Shown: one piece after another, positions 33,926 to 43,099 of the stretch | How the letters are laid out: the number at the start of each line of letters is the position of its first letter | Numbering within the stretch: position 1 is the stretch's first letter | Source of the DNA: Lentisphaerae bacterium GWF2_49_21 | GTDB taxonomy: Bacteria; Verrucomicrobiota; Lentisphaeria; Victivallales; GWF2-50-93 | Assembly (NCBI GenBank): GCA_001804805.1 | Contig: MHBH01000032.1 | Location: 114,299 to 178,298, forward strand | Direction of reading: 5' to 3' | DNA: 64,000 nt | Notes under the pieces: model-generated | Told to the model about the DNA's origin: nothing | The model's input: the letters and a program-made list of their open reading frames with translations, nothing else | Database searches by the model: none | Translations under genes and position numbers: made by a program

Positions 33926-34826
33926 AATCATAAGACGCCTCTCGTCGCTGAAACTGCGGCTTGAAAAAAGGGCCGCCGTCTTTTCCGCGGTCAGGGAGTT
34001 CTTCAATTCAAACGCTTTCATTGAAGTGACGACTCCGGTCAGAATCCGCGCTCCCGCCCCTGAACCGCATATTGTCGCAGTTCCGTCCGGTGATCTTTTC
34101 CTCCGCACTTCCCCGGAGCTTGAGATGAAATGCATGCTCGCCTCCGGCTACGGGAAAATTTTCCAGATAGGCCCCTGTTTCAGGAAGAATGAGAAGGGAC
34201 GCCTCCACCGTGAGGAGTTCACCATGCTTGAATGGTACGAGGCCGGAGCGGATTATCTCAAGCTCATCGACTTTACCCGGAAACTTCTTGAATTCATATC
34301 CATGAAGGTGCACGGTTCGCCCAGATGCGTTTTTAGAGGCTGTGAAATAGATTTTGCCAAAGCTGAGATTATCACATTGAAATCGGCATTTGCGAAGTTC
34401 GCAAAAAGGAATCTGCTGGAAATTGTCGCCGATGACAAGTTCGAGGAAGTTCTTGTAACCGATGTCGAGCCGGCGCTACCTAAGGACAGGCCTGTATTTG
34501 TAAAGGATTATCCTGCGAAGTTCGCAGCATTGTCCAGACTGAGGAAGGACGATCCGGAATTTGCGGAGAGATGGGAGCTTTATCTCGGTGGTGTCGAGAT
34601 CGCGAACGCCTACAGCGAGCTGGTTGACGGCCGGGAACAGCAGGAGAGATTCCGGAAGGCGCAGGCGTGGAAGAAATATTCCGGAGAAGGCATCTATCCT
34701 GAAAACAAGGATTTTACGGATGTGCTTGGACATGGAATTCCTGAATGTGCCGGGTGTGCGCTTGGGATGGACCGGCTCGCAATGGTTATTGCAGGCGCCG
34801 ACAGCATTGATGAAATAATGGCCTGA
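33909..34826 (+). CDS. epmA: EF-P beta-lysine ligase
   Basis: EpmA is a truncated lysyl-tRNA synthetase-like enzyme that attaches (R)-beta-lysine to EF-P. It has the class II catalytic core only: FLRTSPELEMKCML (motif 2 region), GPCFRKNEKGRLHREEFTMLEWYEA and the motif 3 arginine in GCALGMDRLAMV. No anticodon-binding domain is present, which fits EpmA (305 residues). The likely start is GTG 33909, inside the end of efp. The partner EpmB (lysine 2,3-aminomutase) is not in the window. Confidence 0.94.
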   Translation: MSAKPEIIRRLSSLKLRLEKRAAVFSAVREFFNSNAFIEVTTPVRIRAPAPEPHIVAVPSGDLFLRTSPELEMKCMLASGYGKIFQIGPCFRKNEKGRLHREEFTMLEWYEAGADYLKLIDFTRKLLEFISMKVHGSPRCVFRGCEIDFAKAEIITLKSAFAKFAKRNLLEIVADDKFEEVLVTDVEPALPKDRPVFVKDYPAKFAALSRLRKDDPEFAERWELYLGGVEIANAYSELVDGREQQERFRKAQAWKKYSGEGIYPENKDFTDVLGHGIPECAGCALGMDRLAMVIAGADSIDEIMA

Positions 34827-34870
34827 AATTGGGCAATGAAAATTTGATTTTGCGAAAAATGGACTATTTT

Positions 34871-34898
34871 AAGTAAATCCCTGAGTCGGGATTTCCTT
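34871..34898 (+). terminator. possible terminator after epmA
   Basis: AAATCCC-TGAGTC-GGGATTT forms a 7-bp stem (34875-34881 / 34888-34894), extended imperfectly by AAGT / CCTT. There is a short T-run but no long U-tract, so function is uncertain. Confidence 0.4.
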
Positions 34899-34926
34899 AA
34901 ACAGTAGAATTACTTGAAGGTGAGCC

Positions 34927-35370
34927 ATGAAGCTGGTTTTAAATTTTATCATTCTTGCATTGCTTGCATCAATTCTCTCCGGTTGTTCCTCCAGCAGGAC
35001 GATACCCTTCCCGTATGATCAGGTCTCAGCTGCCGCCCAGGAGAAGTTCTACGTCAATACCTGGTCTGAGTTTGACACCAAGAAGAGCTGGAAGACCGAG
35101 AATCCCGGAAAGAATCTCAAGTTAGTATGTTATGACTGGGAATTCCCCGATACTAAGATATACTGCCAGGTGAAAGTTTATGCTGAAAAAGGCGGGGGCT
35201 CCACTGTCTACGTATATGTAAAGGACTACCAGTCGTGGTTCGGTCCGTTCACCAACTGGAGCTGGACCTATGGCGGGAAAGTGCTTGACCTTTTCGAGAA
35301 GAGGATGGCGTCAGGGGCCTGGGATCCGCTTCCATGGGCTGAAAAGAGCGAAGAGAGAAAAATCAAATAG
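34927..35370 (+). CDS. lipoprotein of unknown function
   Basis: A signal peptide with lipobox (LLASILSGCSSS, lipid on Cys20) precedes about 128 residues rich in Trp, Tyr and Lys. The pattern YCQVKVYAEKGGGSTVYVYVKDY suggests a small beta-sheet fold. I do not recognise the family. AAGGTG lies just before the ATG. It is followed after 19 bases by a second lipoprotein gene, so the two may share an operon. Confidence 0.75.
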   Translation: MKLVLNFIILALLASILSGCSSSRTIPFPYDQVSAAAQEKFYVNTWSEFDTKKSWKTENPGKNLKLVCYDWEFPDTKIYCQVKVYAEKGGGSTVYVYVKDYQSWFGPFTNWSWTYGGKVLDLFEKRMASGAWDPLPWAEKSEERKIK

Positions 35371-35389
35371 CTTTTGGACTTGAAAATAC

Positions 35390-36193
35390 ATGTCAGGAAT
35401 AAATTATAAAAGCATCGTCAGTTTTTCCGCAGTGGTCCTGCTGATCGTCCTTCTTATGGGAATTGTCTCATGCGGTGGCGGTTCGAAACAGACGAACGAG
35501 GAGCTTCTGAAGGCAGCGATAGACTCCGCCACCGGCCCCAAGGCCGACTGGCAGAAGGCGAAGACCCTTGCATACAAGGCTGTCAAGCAGAAGTCCGATG
35601 ATGCCAACGCCCACGTCATGTTGTCGCTTGCCCTTGAGCAGTGCGGACAGCCGGGCAATGCAATCGATGAGATCCGGAAGGCAGTGGAGATAGATACGAA
35701 GAATTTCATGGCCCAGTTCACCAAGGGCAGGATGCTTTTCGAGAATGAAAGGATAGGGGACAGCATAGCTCCGCTCAAGGAGGCGCAGAAGCTCAGGCCC
35801 GACAATGAGAACGTCATACTTCTCCTTGCAAGAAGTTCTGCGGCGCTCGGCAGATACAAGGAGGCTGCAGGATATTATGCTACTCTCGCAAAAACTCCAG
35901 CATACAGGAACAAGGCAGTGCCTTATAACGAGCTTGCAATACTCTATGTGAACCAGAAGGATTACCAGAAGGCCTCTGTTTTTTTCCAGGAAGCCTACAA
36001 GAAGGCTCCCAACGATCACATAGTCGTCCTGAACCTGGGCATCTTCTGCGACGTGCATCTCAAGAATCCAGTCTTTGCGATCAAGCACTATAACAGATAC
36101 CAGGAACTCACCCTGAGCAATCCTGAACTGGCTCCTGTAAGGAACAAGCTCAAGAAGCGCATAGACTACCTCAAGGCGACCTACAAGCTGTAA
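35390..36193 (+). CDS. TPR-repeat lipoprotein
   Basis: The signal peptide ends in a lipobox (LLMGIVSCGGGS). Residues about 35-255 are tetratricopeptide repeats, for example NAIDEIRKAVEIDTKNFMAQF and KASVFFQEAYKKAPNDHIVVL. Such lipoproteins are usually outer-membrane scaffolds, for instance in secretion or pilus assembly; the Tad locus lies 2 kb away, but no direct link is visible. It lies 54 bases before dnaG. Confidence 0.8.
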   Translation: MSGINYKSIVSFSAVVLLIVLLMGIVSCGGGSKQTNEELLKAAIDSATGPKADWQKAKTLAYKAVKQKSDDANAHVMLSLALEQCGQPGNAIDEIRKAVEIDTKNFMAQFTKGRMLFENERIGDSIAPLKEAQKLRPDNENVILLLARSSAALGRYKEAAGYYATLAKTPAYRNKAVPYNELAILYVNQKDYQKASVFFQEAYKKAPNDHIVVLNLGIFCDVHLKNPVFAIKHYNRYQELTLSNPELAPVRNKLKKRIDYLKATYKL

Positions 36194-36247
36194 AAATTCC
36201 ATCTTCGATGTAATTTTTACTTGCGTCTAAACTATTGCGGGAACAAA

Positions 36248-38074
36248 ATGGAACGGTTCATTCCAGACGATGTCATAAACGAAATAAGATCACGATGCGA
36301 CATCGTTGATATTGTTTCCGGCTATATCCCGCTGAAGCGCACAGGCGGGCGGTTCAAGGCCCTGTGCCCTTTCCACAACGAGAAGACTCCATCGTTCATG
36401 GTCAACCAGGAACGGCAGATATATCATTGTTTCGGCTGCCAGAAGGGCGGAGACGTCTTCCGGTTTGTCATGGAGAAGGAAGGTGTCGATTTTCCAAACG
36501 CCGCACATATCCTCGCATCCAAATGTGGAGTCCTGATCCCGGAACGCCAGCATGGGACGGGAACTGGAAAGTCATCGGACGAGTCCGGACGACAGCGCGA
36601 AAAGCTCTACAAGATCCATGAAGAGCTCGCATCATGGTATTCACGGCTGCTTTATGAACATCCTGACTCAAGAGTCGCGGAATATGTCAGGAACCGTGGA
36701 ATCCCGGAGGAATCGTTGAAGGGGTTCAGGCTCGGTGCCGCACCCGACGCCTGGGATGAGTCGCTGAAGTTTTTAAATGGCAAGGGCTACGGCGAAGAGG
36801 ACATCCTCCTGGCAGGCGTCGCCATTAGGAACGAAGAGACCCGCAGGATATACGACCGGTTCAGGAACAGGCTGGTTTTCCCGATATGGGACGAGCAGGG
36901 CAGGGTGGTCGGATTCAGTGCGAGGACGGTCGAGAAGGAGAGCGAAGGCGCCAAGTATGTCAACAGTCCTGAGACCCAGATCTTCAAGAAGAGCAGGATA
37001 CTTTACGCGCTGCACATGGCCCGTGATGCGATGCGCGAGAAGAAATATGCGGTCCTCTGCGAAGGACAGCTCGATGTTATTGCAATGCACAGCGCAGGAT
37101 TCACCAATTCAGTTGCGCCGCAGGGGACGGCGTTCACCGAGGACCAGGGCAGGATCCTCAGGCGCTATACTGAAAAGGTTTTCCTCTGTTTCGACGCCGA
37201 TGAGGCGGGCATGAAGGCTTCCCTCCGCGTGCTTGAAATACTGCTGCCGCTTGGATTCGAAGTGAAGGTCATTTCATTTCCGAACGGAAAGGATCCCGAC
37301 GAGTTTCTCAAGACAAACGGGCCCGGGGCGTTGAAGGTCTCGGTTGAAAACGCAATATCATTCTATGACCATCTGCTTTCCAAGGCGCTCAAGGAATTCG
37401 ATGTCAATTCCCCGTTCGGCAAGAACAGGATTGTTTCCGAACTTCTGTTCTACATTTCAAAGATGGAAAGTTCCGTAGTGCGTTCGGGATTCGCGGCAAA
37501 GCTTGCACTGGATTTGAAGCTTTCAGAGAATGTGGTCTTTACTGAACTCAACAAGAAACTCGAAAAACCTTATTATCAGCCGGCTGCCGCTCCTGTGCCG
37601 CCGCCTTTTATTGAGATTCCTGAAACAGCCGTTTCGAGGGCGGAGGAAGTCCTGCTTGAAATTTGTCTCGGACATGGCGATGTCGGCAAGCGGCTTTCCG
37701 AGGAGCTTCCTATTGAAATGATAAGCAATACTCCCGTGGGCCGCGCGCTCAACACTGTGATTTCATACACGCTGAATGGTGAGTGGGAAAATTCCTCAAA
37801 GGCCCTTCTTGAACAGGTCTGCGATGAGCCGAGTCCGGCGCTGAGCCGGATACTCGCTGGAACCGAAAAGGAGAATTTCAGCAGTGACAGGTTGGCCAAG
37901 GCTGTCAATGACTGCCTGTTCATAATCAAAAAGCGCAATCTCGAACTGCAGACGGAATCACTCCTCAGGGATATTGAAATCTGCCAGGATGAAAATGAGA
38001 AGAACCGGATGCGGAGCCTATGCATTGAAGCAAGAAGGAAGCTTCTGGAGCTTTCCAAGCTGAGGAAGTCGTAG
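36248..38074 (+). CDS. dnaG: DNA primase
   Basis: DnaG makes RNA primers for replication. From ATG 36248 (MERFIPDDVINEI) the protein has 608 residues. The zinc finger is complete (Cys40, His43, Cys61, Cys64), followed by the RNA polymerase basic region (RNRLVFPIWDEQGRVVGFSAR). The Toprim core has VLCEGQLDVIAMH and FDADEAGMKA. The C-terminal DnaB-binding region is helical. The frame opens at 36221, but the family start is at 36248, preceded by CGGGAAC. Confidence 0.95.
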   Translation: MERFIPDDVINEIRSRCDIVDIVSGYIPLKRTGGRFKALCPFHNEKTPSFMVNQERQIYHCFGCQKGGDVFRFVMEKEGVDFPNAAHILASKCGVLIPERQHGTGTGKSSDESGRQREKLYKIHEELASWYSRLLYEHPDSRVAEYVRNRGIPEESLKGFRLGAAPDAWDESLKFLNGKGYGEEDILLAGVAIRNEETRRIYDRFRNRLVFPIWDEQGRVVGFSARTVEKESEGAKYVNSPETQIFKKSRILYALHMARDAMREKKYAVLCEGQLDVIAMHSAGFTNSVAPQGTAFTEDQGRILRRYTEKVFLCFDADEAGMKASLRVLEILLPLGFEVKVISFPNGKDPDEFLKTNGPGALKVSVENAISFYDHLLSKALKEFDVNSPFGKNRIVSELLFYISKMESSVVRSGFAAKLALDLKLSENVVFTELNKKLEKPYYQPAAAPVPPPFIEIPETAVSRAEEVLLEICLGHGDVGKRLSEELPIEMISNTPVGRALNTVISYTLNGEWENSSKALLEQVCDEPSPALSRILAGTEKENFSSDRLAKAVNDCLFIIKKRNLELQTESLLRDIEICQDENEKNRMRSLCIEARRKLLELSKLRKS

Positions 38075-38075
38075 G

Positions 38076-38111
38076 ATATTTTCATTTCGGACATGTCCGA
38101 AATGAAAATAT
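38076..38111. other. perfect 36-bp palindrome between convergent dnaG and DUF192 genes
   Basis: Each half is 18 bases, centred on ACATGT, and it begins one base after the dnaG stop. T-runs are on the 5' side and A-runs on the 3' side, so it does not have the normal order of an intrinsic terminator in either direction. The palindrome at 9963-10004 has the same arrangement. Confidence 0.75.
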
Positions 38112-38527
38112 TATTTGAATGGCATTGCCGGATGCGCGGCTGTCGCAAATTCCTTCGAAAGCAGGGCTTCCTTCGCCTTCTCCGTCAGTTCGGCGTTGAG
38201 ATCGATGATGTCGCCCTTCTCGGTATTGGTCCTTTCAATTGTGCCCGGTGGAAGTTCAATTACCGAGACCGCGCCCGGCCCTCTTGCGAAGGGAACCCAT
38301 GGCTGGAGGTTCTTGCGGATCTCGCAGATTTTATTCTCCCTGTCGGCGAAAATGACATCGATGCCCATGGACATGAACATCGTGTGGATGCACGAGCAGT
38401 TGTTGAAGACCATTGCGTCGAAATCATTGAAGGTCCTGCCGATCATGCCTCTGCCTCTTTCATAAACGGTGAGCGCGACGACCGATTTTTTCGCAATTAC
38501 AGTTTTTTTAGTTAAGTTGTGGATCAT
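38111..38527 (-). CDS. DUF192 family protein
   Basis: The 138-residue protein has the DUF192 core: MVFNNCSCIHTMFMSMGIDVIF, then LQPWVPFARGPGAVSVIELPPGT and GDIIDL. Members are small, mostly secreted or membrane-anchored proteins of unknown role; here no signal peptide is evident. Its ATG overlaps the tadC stop (ATGA), so it is translated as the last gene of the Tad run. That tight linkage suggests a role in pilus or secretion assembly, by inference only. Confidence 0.8.
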   Translation of the reverse strand: MIHNLTKKTVIAKKSVVALTVYERGRGMIGRTFNDFDAMVFNNCSCIHTMFMSMGIDVIFADRENKICEIRKNLQPWVPFARGPGAVSVIELPPGTIERTNTEKGDIIDLNAELTEKAKEALLSKEFATAAHPAMPFK

Positions 38528-39399
38528 TTGAAAAGTATGTTGAAGCTTTTAAGTATGACAGGCCCCATGAGGATTATTATGACCGCGGGAAGAATGAAGA
38601 ACACGAGCGGGAAGAGGATTTTCACCGGAGCCTCGTTGGCGAGCTTCTCCGCGCGGTTGAACCTCTTGCCCCTGAGCTGGTCGCCTTGGATCCTGAGTAT
38701 CTGGCCGATGCTCACTCCAAGTTCGTCAGCCTGGATTATGGAATTGAGGACCATGGAAAGATCCGGCTGCTGGACACGGAGCGATAGCTCCTTGAGCGCC
38801 ACGCGGCGCTGTTTGCCGAGCTGGATTTCGCGGAATGTCCTTTCAAGCTCCTCGCCAAGTGCATCGCGTTTGCGCCTCGCCAGAATATCCCTGAGGGATG
38901 TCAGGAAGTCCTTTCCGGCCTCAACCGACAAGGTCAGCAGGTCGAGGACGTTTGGCAGGGCCTTCTGGATTTCAAGATGGCGGCGCTTTATGACGGCCTT
39001 GAGCCAGATTTTCGGGTACAGATAGAGCAAGGCCATGAAGATTATGCCGATGAAGGGCTGTTTTACAATGGTGAACAGTATGACGAAGAAGCCGCCGAAG
39101 ATGAAAAGGAGTATCTGGGCTGAGACGAACTGGTGTTCGTCGATAAGCTGTTCAAAGCCGGCCATGAGTATCTGTTCCCTGGTTTGCCTCCTGCTGGTAT
39201 CGAAGAAGGAGGATCTTGCCAGCGGTGCCACGTTGGCGGTGAAGGGGAGTGCCATTTTAATGAGCAGCGGGAGCTGTCGGGAGGTCTCTCTCTTTTCGAT
39301 CTCCAGCTGTTCAAGCAGATGGAACACGAAGAGAGTGAGGCAGGACACCGCGGCAAACGAGCAGATGCACGCCATAAATGTCATGAAAGAAATGTCCAT
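38524..39399 (-). CDS. tadC: Tad/type II secretion inner-membrane platform protein TadC
   Basis: This T2SF-domain protein forms part of the inner-membrane platform driven by the CpaF ATPase. From ATG 39399 (MDISFMTFMACICSFAAV) it has 291 residues, with hydrophobic segments at the N-terminus, near 100-135 and at the C-terminus (FFILPAVIIILMGPVIL). The domain core has LPNVLDLLTLSVEAGKDF and LNSIIQADELGVSIGQIL. The longer frame from 39450 is unlikely. It overlaps the DUF192 gene by 4 bases. Confidence 0.88.
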   Translation of the reverse strand: MDISFMTFMACICSFAAVSCLTLFVFHLLEQLEIEKRETSRQLPLLIKMALPFTANVAPLARSSFFDTSRRQTREQILMAGFEQLIDEHQFVSAQILLFIFGGFFVILFTIVKQPFIGIIFMALLYLYPKIWLKAVIKRRHLEIQKALPNVLDLLTLSVEAGKDFLTSLRDILARRKRDALGEELERTFREIQLGKQRRVALKELSLRVQQPDLSMVLNSIIQADELGVSIGQILRIQGDQLRGKRFNRAEKLANEAPVKILFPLVFFILPAVIIILMGPVILKSFNILFK

Positions 39400-39487
39400 A
39401 ATCCCCGTTCTCTGATTTTTAGTTTTGAATTGTCTTTTACTCACAGGCAAGGGTCGAAGTATGCCTGTGCTACATTTTTTTCAATTT

Positions 39488-39536
39488 CAATTCCGAACTT
39501 CCAGTATCAAGTTTCCAGTATCGAGTATCAAGTATC
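39488..39536 (-). repeat. heptamer array (GATACTN) after tadB
   Basis: Seven units begin 5 bases after the tadB stop, in its orientation. Upstream of the array (39440-39475) is a CACAGGC...GCCTGTG hairpin with a GGTCGAAGT loop. Confidence 0.7.
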
Positions 39537-39541
39537 CATCC

Positions 39542-40432
39542 TCAAATATCAATGCTTGTTATTTTCCTTATCACCAGGAAACCGGCGACGACAAGTCCAA
39601 CTGCTCCGATTATCAGGAAAAGACCCGCCATTGAATTGAAGAAGCTGCTCATCATGTCCGGAGCGATATAGTTCATGATTATCATAAGGAGGAAGGGCAT
39701 GGCGCCGACGATGTAGGACTGCATCCTGCCCTGCGCTGTAAGAGCTCTCAGCTTTCCGGAGATCCTCATCCTTTCCCGGATCATTGCGGCGAGCCTTTCA
39801 AATATCACAGTAAGTTCGCCGCCTGTCTGCCTGGCTGTCAGTATGGCTGTTGCAACAAGTTCGAAGTCTTCACTTTCAAGCCTGTGCACCATGTTGTCAA
39901 GAGCCTGTTCGAGAGGCACGCCGAGCCTTATCTCCTGGAGGAGCAGGCGGAATTCGACCGATATGGGATTCCTGTTTTCAGAGGCGATGACTTCTATCGC
40001 CTGGTTGATGCTGAATCCGGCCTTCAGGGCGCTGCTCATCGAATTCAGGGCGTCCTCGAGCTGTTCATTGAATTTCTGGAGTCTTTTTTTTCTCAGGTAC
40101 TTGAGATAGAGCCTCGGTACCGGGAAAGAGATCACTGCTGCGAGCGAGGCTATGAATGCAGCCTTGGGCCATGACCAGTTCGTGCTCGACATCCCGAACA
40201 CGATGATGGCGAGGAATGCGGAGAGACCGCATATCGCGAGTGTCAGGTCGAATATCCTGCCGGCAGGCATCTGTAGCAGTACATCGTCAAGCTCCACGGA
40301 TGTCTCGCGGATATATCTCTCCTTGTATCTTGAAGAGACGAAGGAAGTGAATTCGACAATGACAAGGGTCGCGAACATGACCGCCATGCCGGCACATGTG
40401 CTTGCAAGAAGCTGTCCATATTCCACCATCAT
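39542..40432 (-). CDS. tadB: Tad/type II secretion inner-membrane platform protein TadB
   Basis: This is the second T2SF platform protein (296 residues), with membrane spans near the N-terminus (about 8-28), at 57-100 and at the C-terminus. Core motifs are LEDALNSMSSALKAGFSINQA, RLGVPLEQALDNMVHR and TARQTGGELTVIFERLA. Its ATG overlaps the cpaF TGA (ATGA). TadB and TadC usually form a heterodimeric platform. Confidence 0.88.
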   Translation of the reverse strand: MMVEYGQLLASTCAGMAVMFATLVIVEFTSFVSSRYKERYIRETSVELDDVLLQMPAGRIFDLTLAICGLSAFLAIIVFGMSSTNWSWPKAAFIASLAAVISFPVPRLYLKYLRKKRLQKFNEQLEDALNSMSSALKAGFSINQAIEVIASENRNPISVEFRLLLQEIRLGVPLEQALDNMVHRLESEDFELVATAILTARQTGGELTVIFERLAAMIRERMRISGKLRALTAQGRMQSYIVGAMPFLLMIIMNYIAPDMMSSFFNSMAGLFLIIGAVGLVVAGFLVIRKITSIDI

Positions 40433-42186
40433 CTATAGTCTCCTCTGCCATCCTTGAATATCGAGATGTCCAGGTCGAGTTTTGCGCGCCTGATCTCCTC
40501 CATGAATGTCGGAATGTTGCCGCAGCCGACATGCTTGCCGATGATCTTCCCGTCGGGAGTCCAGCTTTCATGCTTGAATATGAAGATTTCCTGCATCGTG
40601 ATGACTTCGCCTTCCATCTTCGTTATTTCGCTGATGTTAGATACTTTGCGGGTGCCGTCCTTGTGGCGGTCGACCTGCACGATGATGGTTATGGCCGATG
40701 CGACCTGTTCCCTGATTGCGCGCAGGGGAAGATCGAATCCCGCCATGAGGACAAGAGTCTCAAGCCTTGCAAGGGCGTCGCGCGGTGAATTCGAATGGAT
40801 GGTCGTGAGCGAACCGTCATGACCGGTGTTCATCGCCTGGAGCATGTCCAGGGCTTCTCCGCCACGGCACTCGCCGACGACTATCCTGTCAGGACGCATG
40901 CGCAGGGAGTTCCTGACCAGATCGCGGATGGCGATCTCGCCTTTGCCTTCGATGTTTGGAGGACGGGCTTCGAGCCTGACCACGTGCTCCTGCTTGAGCT
41001 GGAGTTCAGCCGCGTCCTCTATGGTCACGATGCGTTCGCGCTCGGGGAGGAAGGAACTGACAACGTTGAGCAGGGTGGTTTTACCGGAACCTGTACCGCC
41101 GGATATTATTATATTCTTCCTTATCTTTACGCAGACGTCGAGGAATTTCGCCATGTCTTCGGTCATGGAGCCGAAATTGACAAGGTCTTTTACGGTATAA
41201 GGCGTCTTTGAGAATTTTCGGATCGTGATTGTCGGACCTATCAGGGAAAGCGGAGGAATTATCGCATTGACACGCGAACCGTCCTTGAGACGGGCGTCCA
41301 CCATCGGGGAGCTTTCATCGATCCTGCGTCCGAGAGGCGATACTATGCGTTCAATGGCGGCCATCACCTGGTTGTCGTCCGCGAATGCAGTGTCGGTCCT
41401 GAAGAGGACGCCTGCACGTTCTACATATACGTAGTTCGGCCCGTTCACCATCACTTCAGTTATGTCGTTCATGCAGATCAGGTCTTCAAGCGGTCCGAGT
41501 CCGATGGCCTCATGTACCAGTTCCGTCTCTATCTTTTCAAGTGTTACGCCGTAGGGCAGGGAGACTGTCAGGTCGGAGAGTATGTCATGGATCACGCCTT
41601 TCGCCTTGTCTGCAAGTTCTTCTTCGGAGGCACCGGATATGGCCATGCGTTTCAGGTTGAGCCTCTTGAGAAGCTCGCCGTGCGCCTGCTTCTTTATCTC
41701 CTGGACAATTGGCCTGGATTCCTCGGGGATGCCTGAGATCTTGAGGACGGGGATCTTCTTGCCCTCGAGGTTCTTCACTTTTTCAATGGTCTTTGCTATC
41801 TCCGCCTCGATCTTCTCCTGTCGTTTTGGATCGGCGAGCACCTTGCTTGTCAGGCTCGGATCGAATTTCTGCACTGGATCGAGCTGCGGGGAAATCTTTT
41901 CCTCGATGATTATTTCGACGTGTCCGATCTTGATGGTCGAACCTATCGGAGCCTCAACAGCTTCGGTCCCGATCTTGTTTCCATCGAGCAATGTCCCGTT
42001 GCTGCTGCCGGCATCTGAGACCTTGATGGAGTTTTCAGTTACAGTCAGCAGTGCGTGCTTCGCCGATATTTCCGGCCTGTTGAACTGCATGTGCGAAGCA
42101 GGACTGCTTCCGAGCCTGTAGACCCCGGGAACCAGTTTGGCCCTGCTGTCGGCCTTGTCCGGCTGTTTTATGATTATGGTATACAC
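40429..42186 (-). CDS. cpaF: CpaF/TadA secretion ATPase with N-terminal FHA domain
   Basis: The C-terminal 420 residues are a CpaF/TadA ATPase that powers Tad pilus assembly: Walker A GGTGSGKTTLLN, Walker B/Asp box IVVGECRGGEALDML and the His box TTIHSNSPRDALARLETL. The first 95 residues form an FHA domain: YRLGSSPASHMQF, ISAKHALLTV and SDAGSSNGTLLDG keep the Arg, Ser/His and Asn that bind phosphothreonine. Most CpaF proteins lack this domain. It suggests control by a Ser/Thr kinase. Start ATG 42186 reads directly into the FHA fold. It sits between cpaB and tadB. Confidence 0.92.
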   Translation of the reverse strand: MYTIIIKQPDKADSRAKLVPGVYRLGSSPASHMQFNRPEISAKHALLTVTENSIKVSDAGSSNGTLLDGNKIGTEAVEAPIGSTIKIGHVEIIIEEKISPQLDPVQKFDPSLTSKVLADPKRQEKIEAEIAKTIEKVKNLEGKKIPVLKISGIPEESRPIVQEIKKQAHGELLKRLNLKRMAISGASEEELADKAKGVIHDILSDLTVSLPYGVTLEKIETELVHEAIGLGPLEDLICMNDITEVMVNGPNYVYVERAGVLFRTDTAFADDNQVMAAIERIVSPLGRRIDESSPMVDARLKDGSRVNAIIPPLSLIGPTITIRKFSKTPYTVKDLVNFGSMTEDMAKFLDVCVKIRKNIIISGGTGSGKTTLLNVVSSFLPERERIVTIEDAAELQLKQEHVVRLEARPPNIEGKGEIAIRDLVRNSLRMRPDRIVVGECRGGEALDMLQAMNTGHDGSLTTIHSNSPRDALARLETLVLMAGFDLPLRAIREQVASAITIIVQVDRHKDGTRKVSNISEITKMEGEVITMQEIFIFKHESWTPDGKIIGKHVGCGNIPTFMEEIRRAKLDLDISIFKDGRGDYR

Positions 42187-42256
42187 TTAAGATCCTTGTT
42201 TTACAATTTGTTTCGAATTTCGATATTCGGATTTGGCTGCGGCTACCGCCTTGGAC

Positions 42257-43099
42257 TCACCTGCTCTTGCTCTTGATGGAAGAGGACGAACCGAAAAGAC
42301 GCCGTTCCCTGTCCTCGCTGTATTTCTGGATGTTCTCCTCGAGGAATTTGAAGTTCACGCTCTGGTAGTCCTTCACGAATATCGAATCCTCGTAGTTCCT
42401 CAGGCTCAGCGTCAGCCTGCCTTTCTGGCTCGCAAAGATGATCATTTCAACTTCCTTCGGGAAGAGTTCGAGCGTGACTGTGCTGTAGCTCCGGGCCGCA
42501 GTCTTGGATTCCGGTCCGACCGAGTTCGCCGTCTGCTGGCCGGTCGCGAGCACAAGCACGTTCTGGAGTATGGTCATTGTTATCGTGTCCAAACTCTTGT
42601 CGCCTTTCATTTCCGGAAAGCGGAATGTCCCGACGATATCTACGTGATGGCCGGGCTTGACGAGGTTTGTGACTGAAGACGTGGTGTCCACCGGGACGGA
42701 TACCGCCCTCATCGGGGCGCCGTTCCTGCGCGGATCGGCGATGATTCCAGCGAGGCCTTCGCCCTTGGCGGACTTCTCAGTGCGTATCTGGTACCACTTG
42801 AGGATGTCGCCTTTGACTATGGTCGAGTCCGTCTTCTTGTTGACGATGTCGAACCTGTCCTTCCATTCTATCTCAGGATTCTTCGAGGTTCCCATGTTGA
42901 AGCGCTTTGTTTCGAACTCCTCGAAATCGTTGAGGTTCAGCTGTTCGTCCTCAGCCTTGGTGGCCTTCAGCTTGATGAGCTTGACGGTTGTGGCTGCGCC
43001 GAGGGCCTTCTCCCTTTCAATCTTTATCTGGTAATAGGTCAGGATGAATGCGAGCACTCCGAAGAACAATGCGGCCACCAGAAGCAGTTTCTGTTTCAT
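42257..43099 (-). CDS. cpaB: Flp pilus assembly protein CpaB/RcpC
   Basis: CpaB is an inner-membrane-anchored periplasmic protein that works with the outer-membrane secretin. It has an N-terminal membrane anchor (LLLVAALFFGVLAFILTYYQI), an SAF-like domain with GDILKWYQI, and the conserved MRAVSVPVDTTSSVTNLVKPGHHVDIVGT. The C-terminal LPXTG-like CpaB region covers TITMTILQNVLVLATG. It is the first gene of the minus-strand Tad run. The secretin (cpaC), cpaE, the prepilin peptidase and the Flp pilin are not in the window. Confidence 0.88.
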   Translation of the reverse strand: MKQKLLLVAALFFGVLAFILTYYQIKIEREKALGAATTVKLIKLKATKAEDEQLNLNDFEEFETKRFNMGTSKNPEIEWKDRFDIVNKKTDSTIVKGDILKWYQIRTEKSAKGEGLAGIIADPRRNGAPMRAVSVPVDTTSSVTNLVKPGHHVDIVGTFRFPEMKGDKSLDTITMTILQNVLVLATGQQTANSVGPESKTAARSYSTVTLELFPKEVEMIIFASQKGRLTLSLRNYEDSIFVKDYQSVNFKFLEENIQKYSEDRERRLFGSSSSIKSKSR

